In this document: positions 63,215 to 64,000 of the stretch, piece after piece | Layout of the letters: each line of letters starts with the position of its first letter | How positions within the stretch are numbered: the stretch's first letter is position 1 | Source of the DNA: Desulforudis sp. | GTDB taxonomy: Bacteria > Bacillota > Desulfotomaculia > Desulfotomaculales > Desulforudaceae | Length of the DNA: 64,000 nucleotides | Assembly: GCA_003604975.1 (NCBI GenBank) | Contig: QZIR01000012.1 | Coordinates: 36,710-100,709, forward strand | Reading direction: 5' to 3' | The notes under the pieces: generated by a model | The model's input: only the letters and a program-made list of their open reading frames with translations | Told to the model about the DNA's origin: nothing | Database searches by the model: none | Made by a program: the position numbers and the translations under genes

Positions 63215-63840
63215 CTATATTCTACCACATACGCAATTGAAACACCAAAAGGCGCTTTTGTTCCAGAGGTCTACCGCGAAAGACTCACCCTCGGGGATGA
63301 TCCGGGTCTTGGCCTGAAGATTAGCAACCTGTTCCAAACGCCGCTGTCTAAGGTGGTTGTCTCTGGCTCCGCTGATAAACAGCGAAGCCAAGACCCGGCC
63401 TTTGGCGTCTTGGATGGTACAGACTGCGTGGTTGGTGATCTTCCGGTGAAGACAATGTACGTGATCGGGCATGATCTCCATCGCGCATTCGGCCAGTTTT
63501 TTGCCGGCTGGCTCATGGGCGGCGAGGTCGTAGAGTTCGTCCAGCAAGGTCTCGGCCGCCGCCGGGGAGTGGCCGTGCCGGTAGCGCAGGAGTTCGTAAA
63601 AGGTCTTGGGATCGGTTGCGCTCCGGGGTGGTGTCTCTTCCGGGTCGATGCGGATCCGGTCCCGGTGTTGGGACCCGAGTTCCCGCCAGGCGGTGAGTAC
63701 TTCCGGAGGTTGCTGTACCGGTTCTTCCCGTAGCAGGGTTTTGAAGTCCCGCCACCAGCGCTGCCAGCGGCTGGTGCTGACGGCCAGGCTTTCCCGGATC
63801 CGGGTCAGGCAGAAGCTATCGATAACCTTCCCGGCCTTTT
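63215..63840 (-). pseudogene. TnpB-like transposase fragment
   Basis: An open minus frame contains KITNHAVCTIQDAKGRVLAS and NHLRQRRLEQVANLQAK, the first RuvC-like strand region and following helix of IS605/IS1341 OrfB (TnpB) proteins, preceded by a helical N-terminal part. The catalytic Asp position appears to be His, the C-terminal two thirds with the zinc finger are missing, and the N terminus is cut at about 63840 by IS3-like sequence. Family assignment is moderate. Confidence 0.5.
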
Positions 63841-63841
63841 T

Positions 63842-64000
63842 ACCCGAGGCGCCAGTGAAACGGAGAAAATGCGCAAGCAGTACGAGGCCGAAATAAATGA
63901 ACTGACGCGGCAAATCGGTCAGTTGACCAAAGGTTAACCCGGAACGCGAGGAAATGTTGTCCGATTATGACCGTGAGCGGCAACTAGCAGATGTGATCAG
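63842..64000 (+). mobile_element. IS3-family transposase remnant, running off the window
   Basis: The plus strand reads SETEKMRKQYEAEINELTRQ and IGQLTKG to TAA 63935-63937, the end of an IS3-type OrfA, and in another frame VNPEREEMLSDYDRERQLAD, the start of OrfB. The relation of the two frames is not the usual -1 shift, so the copy is probably damaged. It lies against the TnpB-like fragment, a nested insertion. Confidence 0.45.

Overview
The window (about 58-60% G+C, strong GGAGG-type ribosome binding sites, frequent GTG and TTG starts, CpsB/C/D-type capsule regulation, no outer-membrane genes) looks like a chromosome segment of an anaerobic, hydrogen-metabolising Firmicute of the Desulfotomaculum/Pelotomaculum/Desulforudis kind. 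That placement is inferred from gene content and style; no marker gene is present. The most important observation is that the organism appears to use selenocysteine: three genes here (a SelW-like protein, hydrogenase subunits MvhA and MvhD) are each interrupted by one in-frame UGA at a redox or metal-binding Cys position, and each UGA is followed 13-16 nt later by a perfect 6-7 bp hairpin with a G in the first two loop positions, the form of a bacterial SECIS element. Conventional gene calling splits or loses all three.

Layout. 1-5561 (minus): histidine operon hisD-C-B-H-A-F, with hisF cut by the window edge. 5806-18635: a metalloid-resistance island with arsR, acr3, arsA, arsD, two ArsP-type permeases, two thioredoxin-like proteins, CcdA, a DUF2703 protein, the SelW-like selenoprotein, a PadR regulator with a Cys pair and a DGC zinc-binding protein. 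It also holds five damaged genes (two acr3, fmdE, a DGC gene, a second hypC), so it looks rearranged and partly decaying. 18912-25946: a Cys/Ser/Thr-rich small protein facing a three-gene cluster of large TPR glycosyltransferases. 26016-27626: a hypothetical protein, a tiny peptide and a PrcB/Gmad2 lipoprotein. 27768-38851 (minus): a long purine operon, hpt-guaA-purE-B-C-F-M-N-H-D, behind a TTGACA-N18-TATAAT promoter. 38934-43815: manC with a manB remnant, an anchored hypothetical protein, a MazG-like protein, a DUF1015 protein and a heptad-repeat coiled-coil protein. 43886-50273 (minus): hydrogenase maturation genes hypA-B-F-C-D-E and a maturation endopeptidase. 50459-57979: an exported copper-amine-oxidase-like protein and an exopolysaccharide cluster (cpsB, vanZ-like, BY-kinase, Wzz, O-antigen polymerase). 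58109-61226 (minus): the mvhD-G-A hydrogenase operon. 61296-64000: murJ, then a HepT-like pseudogene and IS remnants.

How the parts fit. The hyp genes and the endopeptidase would build the NiFe site of MvhA; MvhG and MvhD would pass electrons on, in known systems to heterodisulfide reductase, which is not in the window. In the island ArsR and perhaps PadR sense metalloid, ArsD and ArsA serve arsenite export, and the permeases sit beside a set of thiol/selenol redox proteins, suggesting redox-assisted export of metalloid or organo-metalloid. Two families of short palindromic or poly-T-flanked intergenic repeats recur through the window, sometimes supplying the stop codon of the adjacent gene.
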